A stretch of DNA of 64,000 bases from Anaerolineae bacterium (GCA_019637555.1 JAHBVK010000011.1:1-64000); one strand, 5' to 3'. Shown: positions 1-10,855, counted from the stretch's first letter. Numbers and translations: made by a program. Notes: generated from the sequence alone by a model not told the origin.

Positions 1-203
1 CTTGTCCGGAGTTTTTCAAGTGCTGGCGTGAGTAGACCGGAGGTTGAAAACCTCCGGCTACAATACTTTGGTAAACCCACTGAAGTGGGTTAGCACAGAT
101 CATTTCTGCTCTTAACCCACTTCAGTGGGTTTCTAGAGTGTTGTAGCATGGGGTTTTGAACCTCATGCGTCGGCAGCAAGCAGAGATAAAAACTCCGGAC
201 AAG
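1..203. repeat. Palindrome-rich element bounded by a perfect 16-bp inverted repeat
   Basis: Positions 1-16 and 188-203 are exact reverse complements, so they bound a 203-bp unit; the left end may extend beyond the window. Inside are four nested dyads: 37-57 (stem CCGGAGGTT), 74-91 (stem AACCCACT), 114-131 (the same stem in the opposite loop orientation) and 146-168 (stem GCATGGGGTT with one mismatch). 74-91 and 114-131 can also pair with each other. The arrangement is mirror-symmetric (B' A' A B). No protein is encoded. It resembles a REP/BIME- or MITE-like element rather than a terminator, because no T-tract follows the stems. Confidence 0.75.
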
Positions 204-322
204 CCTTTAAATCTCCGGCGTTCTCGTTGCCACAATTCCCCAAATCCGATTGATTCTGTTCACCTGTCCGCCAGTAATGTAGAATTCCCATTATAGCTTG
301 ATAGCGATCAGGAGTAGTTAGC

Positions 323-1795
323 GTGACCGAACCTTCTCGCCCCGTTCGCGTGCGTTTCGCGCCCAGTCCCACAGGTGATCTGCATATCGGTGGCGTGCGT
401 ACCGCCATGTTCAATTGGCTGTTTGCCAAGCATTATGGTGGTAAGTTCATCCTGCGCATCGAAGATACCGACCAGACCCGCTTCAAGGAAGGATCACTCG
501 ACGGCATCATGGCGGGCTTGCGTTGGGCAGGCTTGCTGTGGGATGAAGGACCTGATAGTGGAGGTCCTTATGCGCCGTACATCCAGAGTCAGCGCGTGGA
601 ATTGTATCAGAAGTGGGCGAATTGGCTGCTGGAAAACGGCAAGGCTTATAGGGCTTACGACTCCGACGACGAGCTGGAACTGATGCGCCGCAGCGGCACA
701 GGCTATGATCGGCGTGGACGCTACCTCAGTGCTGAGGACATCGCCAGGTACGAAGCGGAAGGGCGCAAACCCGTGATCCGCTTCAAAGTGCCGCTGGATG
801 AGACCATCGTGGTCAACGATCTGGTGCGCGATCCGATCCGCGTGGACAGTAATACGATTCAGGATGCGGTGCTGCTCAAGTCTGATGGTTTCCCGACCTA
901 TCATCTGGCGAACGTGATCGATGATCACTTTATGGAGATTTCGCACATCATCCGCGCTGAAGAATGGATTAGCAGCGCGCCGCTGCACAAGATGCTCTAC
1001 GATGCCTTCGGCTGGGAGATGCCCGCGATTGCCCACGTGCCAGTGATCCTGAAGCAGAACGGCAAGGGCAAGATGAGCAAGCGCGATGAAGGCGCGGCGA
1101 TCTCCTACTTCATGGAAGGCGGCTATCTGCCCGAAGCGGTGACCAATTACCTGTGCAACGTCGGTTGGAGCTACAACCAGTACGACGCTGAAGGTAAGGA
1201 AATCCAGATTTTCAGCAAAGAGGAAGCCGCTGCCGTGTTTGACATCACGCGCGTCAGCACGACGGGCACTAAGTTCGATCTGGTTAAGTTGCAGTGGCTG
1301 AACGGTGAGTACATCCGCTTGATGGAGGCAAACAAACTAGCGCAGTACCTCCGTCCCTATCTAGAGGCAGCGGGTTACGAGGTCAATGTAGATACGTTGC
1401 TCAAGGTCATTCCCCTGATCCGTGAACGGCTGAAGACTTTGAAAGATGTTGTGTCGGCGGCGGGTTTCTTCTTCCAGGACGAAGTGACGCCAACTGTCGA
1501 ACTGCTGATCCCTAAGAAGATGACAGCGGAGCAAACGGTGGACACGCTCAAGCACGCCAACACCGCCCTCGCCGCGCTGACGGAGTGGACGATCCCCGCG
1601 ATTGAAGGGGCACTGCGGTCGTTGGCGGAGAAGCTAGGCTTGTCGGCTGGTCAACTGTTTTCACCGATCCGCGCCGCCACTAGCGGTCAGCCAGTATCGC
1701 CGCCGCTTTTCGAGACACTGGAAGTGGTCGGGCGCGATCTGACGCTCAAGCGCATCGAGAACGCGATCAAGTTGCTGCAGAAGCAGACGGCGTAA
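323..1795 (+). CDS. gltX: Glutamyl-tRNA synthetase
   Basis: Class I aminoacyl-tRNA synthetase charging tRNA-Glu; in lineages without GlnRS it also mischarges tRNA-Gln for later amidation. At 490 residues it has the usual length. The class I signature appears as HIGG at residues 21-24 after PSPTGDL, and the second signature KMSKR is at residues 250-254. The GTG start at 323 is supported by an AGGAG Shine-Dalgarno 8 nt upstream (310-314). It is the only gene of the first 10 kb on the plus strand and converges on the BCAA block. The 204-322 stretch before it shows no T-box-like element. The family assignment is firm; whether it is discriminating or non-discriminating cannot be read here. Confidence 0.96.
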   Translation: MTEPSRPVRVRFAPSPTGDLHIGGVRTAMFNWLFAKHYGGKFILRIEDTDQTRFKEGSLDGIMAGLRWAGLLWDEGPDSGGPYAPYIQSQRVELYQKWANWLLENGKAYRAYDSDDELELMRRSGTGYDRRGRYLSAEDIARYEAEGRKPVIRFKVPLDETIVVNDLVRDPIRVDSNTIQDAVLLKSDGFPTYHLANVIDDHFMEISHIIRAEEWISSAPLHKMLYDAFGWEMPAIAHVPVILKQNGKGKMSKRDEGAAISYFMEGGYLPEAVTNYLCNVGWSYNQYDAEGKEIQIFSKEEAAAVFDITRVSTTGTKFDLVKLQWLNGEYIRLMEANKLAQYLRPYLEAAGYEVNVDTLLKVIPLIRERLKTLKDVVSAAGFFFQDEVTPTVELLIPKKMTAEQTVDTLKHANTALAALTEWTIPAIEGALRSLAEKLGLSAGQLFSPIRAATSGQPVSPPLFETLEVVGRDLTLKRIENAIKLLQKQTA

Positions 1796-1947
1796 GGTTG
1801 ATGCTGCCTTATTCCCGGCGCTAATGCACATTAACAGGATCGTACGGCTATGGAAGGATTGAATCGATTCAACTTGAATCGTTCTCCTATCTAGTCCCCT
1901 AGCGACTTAGCGAACGCAGACAAGCACCTCTAGGTCGCACCTCGAAT

Positions 1948-1990
1948 CCCCTCTCTGTAAACGGAGAGGGGTGGCGAAGCCGGGGTGAGG
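1948..1990. repeat. CCCCTCTC/GAGAGGGG hairpin repeat, copy 1
   Basis: Arms CCCCTCTC (1948-1955) and GAGAGGGG (1964-1971) enclose an 8-nt loop and are followed by a GGGGTGAGG-like tail ending at 1990. A second copy with the same arms and a similar tail is at 3839-3905. The 1796-2153 gap holds this repeat, a TTGAATCGATTCAA palindrome (1859-1872) and the hairpin at 2085-2134, and no gene. Confidence 0.6.
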
Positions 1991-2084
1991 TAAAGCTACT
2001 ATCACTCTCTATCCGCTTGCGGGAAAGTTCTTTCGCTCAGATCGGCGCTAACTACTTTCCAACCATTCCCGCCGATTCCTCTAA

Positions 2085-2134
2085 CCAAGTGCCTGATACC
2101 GCTCCTGTTATTCCTGTAAATATCAGGCACTTGG
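2085..2134. terminator. Perfect 14-bp hairpin between convergent gltX and cimA
   Basis: CCAAGTGCCTGATA (2085-2098) and its exact reverse complement (2121-2134) flank a 22-nt loop. It lies in the convergent gap after gltX and 19 bp past the end of cimA, where a bidirectional terminator would be expected. No T-tract follows on either strand, so intrinsic termination is not certain. Confidence 0.4.
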
Positions 2135-2153
2135 ATTCAAACCTAGCAACCGC

Positions 2154-3740
<1,587 letters not shown>

Positions 3741-3838
3741 TTCTCTGCGCACTTTCTTATGCCATCGCAACCCGTCACTGCGGGTGCTAATTGATGTACT
3801 AATGGTGTCTTCATCCCCCACCTCCAACTAGATTTGTT

Positions 3839-3905
3839 CCCCTCTCTGTCGCCAATGTATTCACGCAGCGTGGGAGAGGGGTGACGCGCCAGCGCCGTAG
3901 TGAGG
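3839..3905. repeat. CCCCTCTC/GAGAGGGG hairpin repeat, copy 2
   Basis: Arms CCCCTCTC (3839-3846) and GAGAGGGG (3874-3881) enclose a 27-nt loop and are followed by a tail ending in GTGAGG (3900-3905), as in the copy at 1948-1990. It sits in the leuA-cimA gap and could act as a processing or attenuation hairpin between the two genes. Confidence 0.55.
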
Positions 3906-3911
3906 GAGAAC

Positions 3912-5522
3912 TTAGTCTGCACCCGGCAGACTGACCGCCGCGCGTTCGCCTTCTGGCTTGATCTGCTCCGTACCGACAGCCGCCAGCATCCGGTTGATCG
4001 CCGCCAGATATGCCTTGCCCGACGCCACAATAATGTCGGGATCGGAGCCATGCCCGCCGAAGGTCTGATACTCACCGTCAAGCGTGCAAATGCGTACCGT
4101 CACCTCGCCCTGTGCATCCACACCTTCGGTGATCGCATGGACGACGAATTCAAGAAGTTTGTTGGAGACTTTGACGATCCGGTCAATCGCGCCGTAGACA
4201 GCATCCACTGGACCAACGCCAACCGCCGCCTCAACGTGGATTCTGCCATCAGGACCTTCTAGCTTTAACGTGGCGGTAGGCATATCCAATTGACCGCAGG
4301 TTACCTGAATGCCGCGCAGCTTGAAATACTCCGTCGGACCTTCGATCTGGTCGCTCAGGATCGCTTGCAAGTCGGCATCGGTGATGTGCTTCTTCTTGTC
4401 CGCCACTTCCTTGAAGCGCTTGAACACTTCGGTCATCTTGTCGTCGTCCAGCGCATATCCTAGATCGCGCAGCCGTGCCTTGACTGCGTGGCGTCCGCTG
4501 TGCTTGCCTAGCACCAGCTTGCTATCGCTCAGACCGACGCTTTCCGGCGTCATGATCTCATAGGTTTCGCGGTTCTTTAGTTGCCCGTCCTGATGAATAC
4601 CTGCTTCGTGGGCAAAGGCATTCGCGCCGACGATTGCTTTGTTCGGCTGTACGGGGATGCCCGTGTAATTAGCAACCATGCGGCTGACGCGGGCGATGTG
4701 CTTGGAGTTGATGTTCGTGCCGAAACTGTAATAATCCTTGCGCGTGTTGATTGACATCACCACTTCTTCCAATGAAGTGTTGCCCGCACGCTCACCGATC
4801 CCGTTGATCGTCACTTCCGCTTGCCGCGCACCAGCCACCAATCCCGCCAGTGTGTTCGCCGTCGCCAGTCCTAGATCGTTGTGGCAGTGTACCGACCAGA
4901 TGATGCCGGGGTTTCTGCCGCCGGGTGTGTTCTCGATCACCCACGCCATCATGCGCCCGTATTCTTCGGGCATCATGTAGCCGACGGTATCGGGCACGTT
5001 GATCGTGGTCGCGCCTTCTTCAATCGCCGCAGCGCACACCTGCGCCACATACGACCACTCGGATCGTCCGGCGTCCATCGTGCTGAATTCCACATCCGCG
5101 CACAGAGATCGCGCCAGTCGCACCATTTCGCGGGCGCGTTCCAGCGCCTGTTCGCGGGTCATGTTGAACTGATACTTGAGGTGAATATCCGAGGTGGAAA
5201 TGAACGTATGAATGCGTGGTTTGGCGGCATATTGCACCGCTTCCCAGCATTTCTCGATGTCGATTCGCACGCAGCGCGCCAACCCGCAGATCACCGGTCC
5301 GTCCGCCGTGCCGACTTCTTCCGCGATGCGCCGCACCGCCGCCAGATCGTCGGGGGAGGCAGCGGGGAATCCAGCTTCAATAATATCGACGCCCAATTCA
5401 GCCAGATGCCGCGCGATCTCCAGCTTTTCCGCGCTGTTCAGTGACGCGCCGGGAGATTGCTCACCATCACGCAGGGTGGTATCGAAAATGCGAACGACAT
5501 CGGGTTGTACGTCAGTATCCAT
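3912..5522 (-). CDS. leuA: 2-Isopropylmalate synthase
   Basis: First committed enzyme of leucine synthesis, condensing 2-oxoisovalerate with acetyl-CoA. The 536-residue protein has [13 protein letters not shown] near residues 13-25, an HCHND metal motif, GIGERAGN, and a C-terminal regulatory domain that normally binds leucine for feedback inhibition. The ATG at 5522 is preceded by AAAGGA about 11 nt upstream. It is in tandem with cimA, its paralogue. An out-of-frame ORF with a strong Shine-Dalgarno (5438-5623) overlaps the start and may influence translation. Assignment as LeuA rather than homocitrate synthase rests on length, the motif context and the ilv/leu neighbourhood. Confidence 0.94.
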   Translation of the reverse strand: MDTDVQPDVVRIFDTTLRDGEQSPGASLNSAEKLEIARHLAELGVDIIEAGFPAASPDDLAAVRRIAEEVGTADGPVICGLARCVRIDIEKCWEAVQYAAKPRIHTFISTSDIHLKYQFNMTREQALERAREMVRLARSLCADVEFSTMDAGRSEWSYVAQVCAAAIEEGATTINVPDTVGYMMPEEYGRMMAWVIENTPGGRNPGIIWSVHCHNDLGLATANTLAGLVAGARQAEVTINGIGERAGNTSLEEVVMSINTRKDYYSFGTNINSKHIARVSRMVANYTGIPVQPNKAIVGANAFAHEAGIHQDGQLKNRETYEIMTPESVGLSDSKLVLGKHSGRHAVKARLRDLGYALDDDKMTEVFKRFKEVADKKKHITDADLQAILSDQIEGPTEYFKLRGIQVTCGQLDMPTATLKLEGPDGRIHVEAAVGVGPVDAVYGAIDRIVKVSNKLLEFVVHAITEGVDAQGEVTVRICTLDGEYQTFGGHGSDPDIIVASGKAYLAAINRMLAAVGTEQIKPEGERAAVSLPGAD

Positions 5523-5623
5523 GTCTGGTCAGTCCTTTCAGATCGAAGTTTAGAATTCAGCTTGAACTGCGAAAATACTGTTAACGTTGAGATCGTAAGG
5601 TCGCTAAGACCATCGTCGGACAT
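5438..5623 (-). CDS. Possible overlapping upstream ORF of leuA (61 residues)
   Basis: The ATG at 5623 has a GGAGG Shine-Dalgarno (5633-5637) 9 nt upstream. The ORF reads through the leuA start in another frame and ends 85 nt inside it. Residues 6-16 include several Leu/Ile/Val codons, but no terminator separates it from leuA, so a classical attenuator is not shown. It is unrecognised and may be spurious. Confidence 0.3.
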   Translation of the reverse strand: MSDDGLSDLTISTLTVFSQFKLNSKLRSERTDQTWILTYNPMSFAFSIPPCVMVSNLPARH

Positions 5624-5651
5624 TCGACACCACCTCCTCTCACATCAAACA

Positions 5652-5900
5652 TTAGCGAATTACCCAGAACATTCTAGGAATGGTGACTCCGCTGCCACTT
5701 TCCCAGTAAAACCCTTGCCTAAGTCTCGAAGTCGAGCAAAAGACATATGACTTCTCATAACCTGTAAGCTCGGTTGTTTCATATAGCGTGCCGAATTGCT
5801 CCATCCACTCTAATACTTGGTCAAGCGTCCACTGCTTGGTGTAGCGCCTAACTGCCTCATATTGTGAATAGAGATCAATAAGCACGAAGTCCCAATTCAT
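5652..5900 (-). CDS. Small hypothetical protein (82 residues)
   Basis: I do not recognise this protein. It is rich in aromatic residues (six Trp, several Tyr and Phe), with a helical middle segment and a Cys-Ser-Thr-Ser stretch near residue 55. It starts 18 nt after the ABM monooxygenase and runs the same way toward leuA, so it probably shares that transcript. AGGT lies about 10 nt before the ATG. The composition looks protein-like, but a chance ORF cannot be excluded. Confidence 0.45.
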   Translation of the reverse strand: MNWDFVLIDLYSQYEAVRRYTKQWTLDQVLEWMEQFGTLYETTELTGYEKSYVFCSTSRLRQGFYWESGSGVTIPRMFWVIR

Positions 5901-5918
5901 ACTCTAACCTACGCACTA

Positions 5919-6245
5919 CTAATTCGGCTGCCCATAATTTAAAGAATCGGCAGTGAGGCTAACTTCCTCGTAATGTTCCACCGCCGGAAACGGATCGTAG
6001 AAGTGGTGCAGCAGCCGTTTCCATTCCTGATACTGCGCCGACTGCCGGAAGCCCACCGTATGCGCCTCCAACGTCTCCCAGCGCACCAGCAGAACATACT
6101 GATCAGCCGTCTCCACGCATCGCTGCAACTCGTGTGACACATAGCCCGGAATCGAGGCGATCAACGGCGAGGCTTGGCGGAACGCATCTTCATACGCCGC
6201 GCCTTGTCCCGTTTTCACCTTCGCCACTACCACTTCTAGGATCAT
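5919..6245 (-). CDS. Antibiotic-biosynthesis monooxygenase (ABM) domain protein
   Basis: A single ABM-type ferredoxin-like domain of 108 residues. It begins with the usual MILEVVVAKVKTGQG strand and has the SPLIASIPGYVSHELQR helix-strand typical of the family, followed by a WETLEAH segment. Such proteins act as small cofactor-free oxygenases, haem-degrading enzymes or simply dimeric alpha-beta barrels; the substrate cannot be told. It lies between ilvC and leuA, separated from ilvC by a palindrome repeat (6291-6349), so it may be transcribed with the BCAA genes without taking part in the pathway. Confidence 0.8.
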   Translation of the reverse strand: MILEVVVAKVKTGQGAAYEDAFRQASPLIASIPGYVSHELQRCVETADQYVLLVRWETLEAHTVGFRQSAQYQEWKRLLHHFYDPFPAVEHYEEVSLTADSLNYGQPN

Positions 6246-6290
6246 CTGAAATTAGGCTCTATCCGATTTCAATGCTCGTTATCATCACTG

Positions 6291-6349
6291 AGTCGGCTTC
6301 AGCCGACTTTCACCGAGTTTTGTAGCCGGAGCACTTTAGTCTCCGGCTA
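6291..6349. repeat. Paired palindrome repeat (A+B dyads)
   Basis: Dyad A, AGTCGGCTTCAGCCGACT (6291-6308), is followed after 14 nt by dyad B at 6323-6349 with stem TAGCCGGAG, introduced by TTGTAG. The layout (a CTTCAG-centred dyad, a spacer, TTGTAG, then a GC-rich dyad) matches the right half of the element at 1-203 and the unit at 8387-8494, although the stem sequences differ. Confidence 0.65.
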
Positions 6350-6364
6350 ATTCGGCTGCGTATG

Positions 6365-7411
<1,047 letters not shown>

Positions 7412-7458
7412 TTAAATCCAGCGCCAAAAAGCCGGATTGACTGGATGAATATAGCGGA

Positions 7459-7962
7459 TTATTCAGCGTATTCCGGTTCGAGATCAGGTTGCAGCAGCAA
7501 ATCGCCGCGCCCCATCGCCACCACACCGGTACGCACGACTTCTACGATGCCCAGCGGGCGTAGTTCCTCGATCAACGCTTCGATGCGGTGTTCTTCGTCG
7601 CTTGCTTCCACCGTCATCATTTCGTTGCTGTGATCAATTAGGCGCGCGCCATAACGATCCGCAATTGTGCCAACTTCACGCGCTGCCTTGACCTTGATCA
7701 GCGCCAGATCGCGGCTGAAGAATCGCTGCTCGGTCACGTCGATCACTTTGATCACATTGACCAGCTTATATAGGTTGCCGATTACCTGCGGCACTTTGAG
7801 CTTGGAACTGTCGACCACGATGGTCATGCGCGAAATTTCGGGATTCTCGGTACGCCCGACGGTCAGACTATCAATATTGAAGTTACGACGACGGAATAAA
7901 CTGGCGACGCGGTTGAGCACGCCGGGTTCATTCTCCACGAGTGCGATGAGTGTGTGCTTCAT
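7459..7962 (-). CDS. ilvN: Acetolactate synthase small (regulatory) subunit
   Basis: Regulatory subunit that confers valine feedback on IlvB. The 167-residue protein has an N-terminal ACT domain (residues 2-75, starting HTLIALVENEPGVLNRV) and a C-terminal ALS_ss domain, the length expected of the IlvH type. The ATG at 7962 overlaps the stop of the upstream membrane-protein gene by 4 nt (ATGA), showing translational coupling. ilvC follows. It is separated from its catalytic partner ilvB by that membrane-protein gene. Confidence 0.95.
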   Translation of the reverse strand: MKHTLIALVENEPGVLNRVASLFRRRNFNIDSLTVGRTENPEISRMTIVVDSSKLKVPQVIGNLYKLVNVIKVIDVTEQRFFSRDLALIKVKAAREVGTIADRYGARLIDHSNEMMTVEASDEEHRIEALIEELRPLGIVEVVRTGVVAMGRGDLLLQPDLEPEYAE

Positions 7963-8366
7963 TCAGCTTTCCTTTGACTTTTAGTAATTGTGCGTCTATC
8001 CATCAAACCCCGCCCGACCAGCACGCCCGCGATGATCATTAGCGCCCACGTCACCAGCAGCGCGTAGCCGCTGTTCTCCACGATCACGCCGGTCATCAAC
8101 AGCAGCGACACGATCAACCCCACTGCCAGCAGCCCAGCGCCGATCTTCAAATCTCGCTGTGAACGTTTGCGCAGCTTCTCCAGATTCGCCTGCCGCAGAG
8201 TGCGGATCACTGTCGTAGCGCTAGCGGGCGCCAACCCTTGCTCTACCAGTTTGGCGTGAACTTCCTGATCGTGTGCCCCATTTCGCAGCAGCGCATCGGC
8301 ATACAGCGCCATCCGCTTGACCAGTTCCTTATCGATCTGCGCTGTTTTTGCTTTCGACTTCGCCAC
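7959..8366 (-). CDS. Small membrane protein inserted between ilvB and ilvN
   Basis: 135 residues. The N-terminal 70 are Lys/Arg/Ala-rich and helical; two hydrophobic segments follow (about 74-93 and 100-120), and the tail is basic. I recognise no family. GTG at 8366 is the farthest plausible start; a Met at residue 19 is an alternative. It is coupled by a 4-nt overlap to ilvN and separated from ilvB by the palindrome unit at 8387-8494. The position suggests co-expression with the acetolactate synthase, but no role in BCAA synthesis can be inferred from its sequence. Confidence 0.7.
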   Translation of the reverse strand: MAKSKAKTAQIDKELVKRMALYADALLRNGAHDQEVHAKLVEQGLAPASATTVIRTLRQANLEKLRKRSQRDLKIGAGLLAVGLIVSLLLMTGVIVENSGYALLVTWALMIIAGVLVGRGLMDRRTITKSQRKAE

Positions 8367-8386
8367 TGTTCATTCCGATGCTCATT

Positions 8387-8494
8387 CCCGGAGCTTAAGC
8401 TCCGGGCTGAAATAGTATGCTGACCAGTATCAAATCTCGGTCTTAGCCTGCTTCAGCAGGCTTTGTGCTTATAGCCCGGTGCTTTAGCGCCGGG
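8387..8494. repeat. Paired palindrome repeat (B'-A-B dyads)
   Basis: Three dyads: CCCGGAGCTTAAGCTCCGGG (8387-8406), AGCCTGCTTCAGCAGGCT (8445-8462) and CCCGGTGCTTTAGCGCCGGG (8475-8494). The outer two share their GC-rich frame in mirror order, and the middle one has the CTTCAG centre seen at 1-203 and 6291-6349. It fills the gap between ilvB and the next gene and would put strong hairpins into the ilv transcript. Confidence 0.7.
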
Positions 8495-8501
8495 TGTTCT
8501 T

Positions 8502-10229
8502 CTAGTGATTATCCGAATAATCCATTTCCGTCGTAGCGGAAGGACGGCGGATCATGGCGTGCAGATCAGCGCCCGCCGGAACCATCGGATACACGATGTC
8601 CTCTTTCTCCACACGGAACTCCACCACCGTCGGACCATTGATCGTATGTGCCTTCTGCACCGTGCCCGGAATCTGATGGCGTTCGGTCACACGGAATGCA
8701 GGAATACCATACGCTTCCGCCAATTTGACGAAATCGGGGCTAAGCATCGGCGTGCTGTTGTAGCGCGAACCGTGGAAGAACTCCTGCCACTGGCGCACCA
8801 TGCCGAGGAAGGCATTGTTAATGATAGCGACATTGACGTTGACATTTTCCTGCACCGCCGTCGCTAATTCACACAGAGTCATCTGAAAGCCGCCGTCACC
8901 GACGACTGCCCATACTGTTTCATCGGGGCGTCCCAATTTCGCGCCAATGGCAGCGGGTAAGCCAAAACCCATCGTTCCCAATCCGCCGGACGTGATCAGT
9001 GTGCGCGGGCGATCATGCAGGTAATATTGTGCTTCCCACATCTGATGCTGCCCCACATCGGTGACCACCATCGAATCGCCGCCCGTTGCCGTCCACAGAT
9101 CGTGGATCGCATGCGCGGCGTACAGTTTCTCCGTCGGCGCAGCTTGATGAATGATGTCACGCTGATCGCCATCTTCCTGCCAATCGCGGATCTCGTTAAT
9201 CCATTCGCGGTGTTCAAGACGTGGCATCACAGGCATCAATTGCTCAAGCACCGAGCGTAGATCGCCTGCGATACCGACATCCACTTTGACGTTCTTGTTC
9301 AATTCCGAGGCGTCGATGTCGATGTGAATCTTGCGCGAGTTGGGCGAATAGGTCTTCAAGTTGCCCGTCACGCGGTCATCGAAGCGCATGCCGAACGCCA
9401 GCAGCAGGTCAGCGGATTGGATTGCCGTGTTGACTGCCGCTGCGCCGTGCATTCCCATCATACCCAGTACCAGCGGATGACTTTCCGGCATCGCGCCTTT
9501 GCCCAGCAGTGTCAGTGCTACTGGAGTCTGCGTCAGTTCGGCGAAACTACGCAGCGCATGTTCCGAACCGGACATGGTGACGCCATGCCCCGCCAAAATC
9601 AACGGGCGTTTCGCCTCTTTGAGCAGCTCCAGCGCGGCATCGATCTGTTCCTGTGCGGCTTTGGTCGGTGGACGGTATCCGGGCAAACGAATCGGACCCG
9701 TCGGATAGCTGAACTCAATCGATTGATTCTGGATGTCCTTGGGCACATCTACTAGTACTGGACCCGGACGACCGGAGCGTGCGATGTGAAACGCTTTGCG
9801 GATCGTGGGAGCCAGATCTTCGATCTTCATGACCAGAAAATTGTGCTTGGTCACGGGCAGCGTCACACCGGTAACGTCAACTTCCTGAAACGCATCAGAA
9901 CCGAGGACAGTGGAGGGAACCTGTCCGGTAATGGCAACGACGGGTGAGGAGTCCATCATCGCTGTCGCCAATCCGGTGACGATATTGGTCGCGCCGGGAC
10001 CGGAGGTCGCCATGACGACGCCTACCCTGCCACTGGCGCGGGCATAACCATCCGCCATGTGTGTGCCGCCCTGCTCGTGGCGCACCAGAATGTGATGGAT
10101 ACCATTGCCTTCGTACTTGCTCAGGGCATCATACGTGGGCAGAATTGCACCGCCCGGATACCCGAATACGGTTTCAGTGCCTTCGCGGATCAGACACTCC
10201 CAGATGATTTCGGCTCCTGTCAGTTTCAT
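8502..10229 (-). CDS. ilvB: Acetolactate synthase large (catalytic) subunit
   Basis: Thiamine-diphosphate enzyme that makes acetolactate from two pyruvates, or acetohydroxybutyrate from pyruvate and 2-oxobutyrate. I place the start at the ATG at 10229 (MKLTGAEIIW), which has GGAGAG 5 nt upstream; the ATG at 10241 lacks a site. The 575 residues include the N-terminal catalytic FGYPGGAILPTYD segment, the central FAD-type domain and the ThDP motif GDGGF...NN in the last third. First gene of the BCAA block, lying downstream of an attenuator (10791-10963) and a second terminator (10404-10443). Confidence 0.95.
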   Translation of the reverse strand: MKLTGAEIIWECLIREGTETVFGYPGGAILPTYDALSKYEGNGIHHILVRHEQGGTHMADGYARASGRVGVVMATSGPGATNIVTGLATAMMDSSPVVAITGQVPSTVLGSDAFQEVDVTGVTLPVTKHNFLVMKIEDLAPTIRKAFHIARSGRPGPVLVDVPKDIQNQSIEFSYPTGPIRLPGYRPPTKAAQEQIDAALELLKEAKRPLILAGHGVTMSGSEHALRSFAELTQTPVALTLLGKGAMPESHPLVLGMMGMHGAAAVNTAIQSADLLLAFGMRFDDRVTGNLKTYSPNSRKIHIDIDASELNKNVKVDVGIAGDLRSVLEQLMPVMPRLEHREWINEIRDWQEDGDQRDIIHQAAPTEKLYAAHAIHDLWTATGGDSMVVTDVGQHQMWEAQYYLHDRPRTLITSGGLGTMGFGLPAAIGAKLGRPDETVWAVVGDGGFQMTLCELATAVQENVNVNVAIINNAFLGMVRQWQEFFHGSRYNSTPMLSPDFVKLAEAYGIPAFRVTERHQIPGTVQKAHTINGPTVVEFRVEKEDIVYPMVPAGADLHAMIRRPSATTEMDYSDNH

Positions 10230-10250
10230 TGTTCTCTCCATTGTTTTTCG

Positions 10251-10320
10251 GTGCTAAGTTCTAAGTGCTTCATGTCGAGTTCCAAGTACAAAGTTAAAAG
10301 TACAAAGTAGAAAGTGCGGC
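10251..10320. repeat. Ten tandem degenerate heptamers
   Basis: Read in steps of seven from 10251, the 70 bp divides into GTGCTAA, GTTCTAA, GTGCTTC, ATGTCGA, GTTCCAA, GTACAAA, GTTAAAA, GTACAAA, GTAGAAA, GTGCGGC, with consensus GTNCNAA. Nine of ten units begin GT. It begins 12 bp upstream of the ilvB Shine-Dalgarno, between the terminator at 10404-10443 and the gene. It resembles the short tandem heptanucleotide repeats known from cyanobacteria. Confidence 0.75.
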
Positions 10321-10403
10321 TGGCTAAGAAGGTTGCCCCATTTTCTAGGTTGTGCTTCCGATTCCACTTCCACTTCCGGTATCGCCACTACCAGAGAAAC
10401 GAA

Positions 10404-10443
10404 ACGCCCTCTCAGTCCTGATGAAAAATGGCAGAGAGGGCGT
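10404..10443 (-). terminator. Intrinsic terminator between the Ala/Thr/Gln-rich ORF and ilvB
   Basis: On the minus strand ACGCCCTCTC and GAGAGGGCGT form a perfect 10-bp stem around a 20-nt loop, followed by TTTCGTTTCTC. The stop codon of the ORF at 10412-10711 overlaps the base of the 3' arm. It would block read-through into ilvB unless it is disrupted by translation or an alternative fold. Confidence 0.65.
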
Positions 10444-10711
10444 CTTGGGTGGCACGCTGATCGCTTTCAGGGCGTTCACTACGGCGCTGTTGCTGTTGTG
10501 GTTGCGACTTGTTGCCAGTAGCCATAGCTGTAGCCGTAGCTGCTGCCGCCACTGCGGATTGACGTTGCGCATTATTGCGCGTCTTAGCAGACGAATCAGC
10601 TTGAAACAGTTCCGTCCACGGACTGGAGTTGCCCTGCATTTCCACGTACTCGCTAGACGAAGGTGACTCCGACGGCGTGGCTGCGTTGGTTGAGCTGGTT
10701 GGCGCGGTCAT
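10412..10711 (-). CDS. Ala/Thr/Ser/Gln-rich small protein (99 residues)
   Basis: Low-complexity, hydrophilic protein starting MTAPTSSTNAATPS, with an Ala/Thr tract and a PQQQQRR stretch in the second half and a more ordered end, DALSAIFHQD. GGAG precedes the ATG at 10711 by 9 nt. It lies between the ilv attenuator (terminator 10791-10815) and ilvB, and its stop codon sits inside the next terminator hairpin. I recognise no family. It may be a real disordered protein or part of a long regulatory leader. Confidence 0.4.
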   Translation of the reverse strand: MTAPTSSTNAATPSESPSSSEYVEMQGNSSPWTELFQADSSAKTRNNAQRQSAVAAAATATAMATGNKSQPQQQQRRSERPESDQRATQDALSAIFHQD

Positions 10712-10790
10712 GATCCTGTACTCCACTTATTCCCGAAATCTGCGATTTCTCATTGGTGGCAGATTGTACTGCCAGCTACAGACATTAAAA

Positions 10791-10815
10791 GAGCCGCCTT
10801 TTTCAGGGGCGGCTC
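10791..10815 (-). terminator. Attenuator terminator of the ilv operon
   Basis: On the minus strand GAGCCGCC pairs with GGCGGCTC around a 9-nt loop, followed by TTTTAAT. It begins 40 nt after the stop codon of the BCAA leader peptide. The 5' arm, within GAAGAGCCGCCC, can instead pair with GGGCGGCTTC inside the leader ORF (plus-strand 10880-10889), which gives mutually exclusive terminator and antiterminator folds. Confidence 0.8.
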
Positions 10816-10855
10816 TTCATTTCCGATTTTACATTTGCTCAGTGTTTCGTAGTAG

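Noticed and set aside
494-1036. 180-residue minus-strand ORF inside gltX
   Set aside because: Antisense shadow of a well-supported synthetase; no family features.
10447-10456. T-box-like GGGTGGCACG on the plus strand near the ilv leader
   Set aside because: The following bases do not continue the conserved box, there is no terminator or target gene on the plus strand within several hundred bases, and it lies inside the minus-strand ORF.
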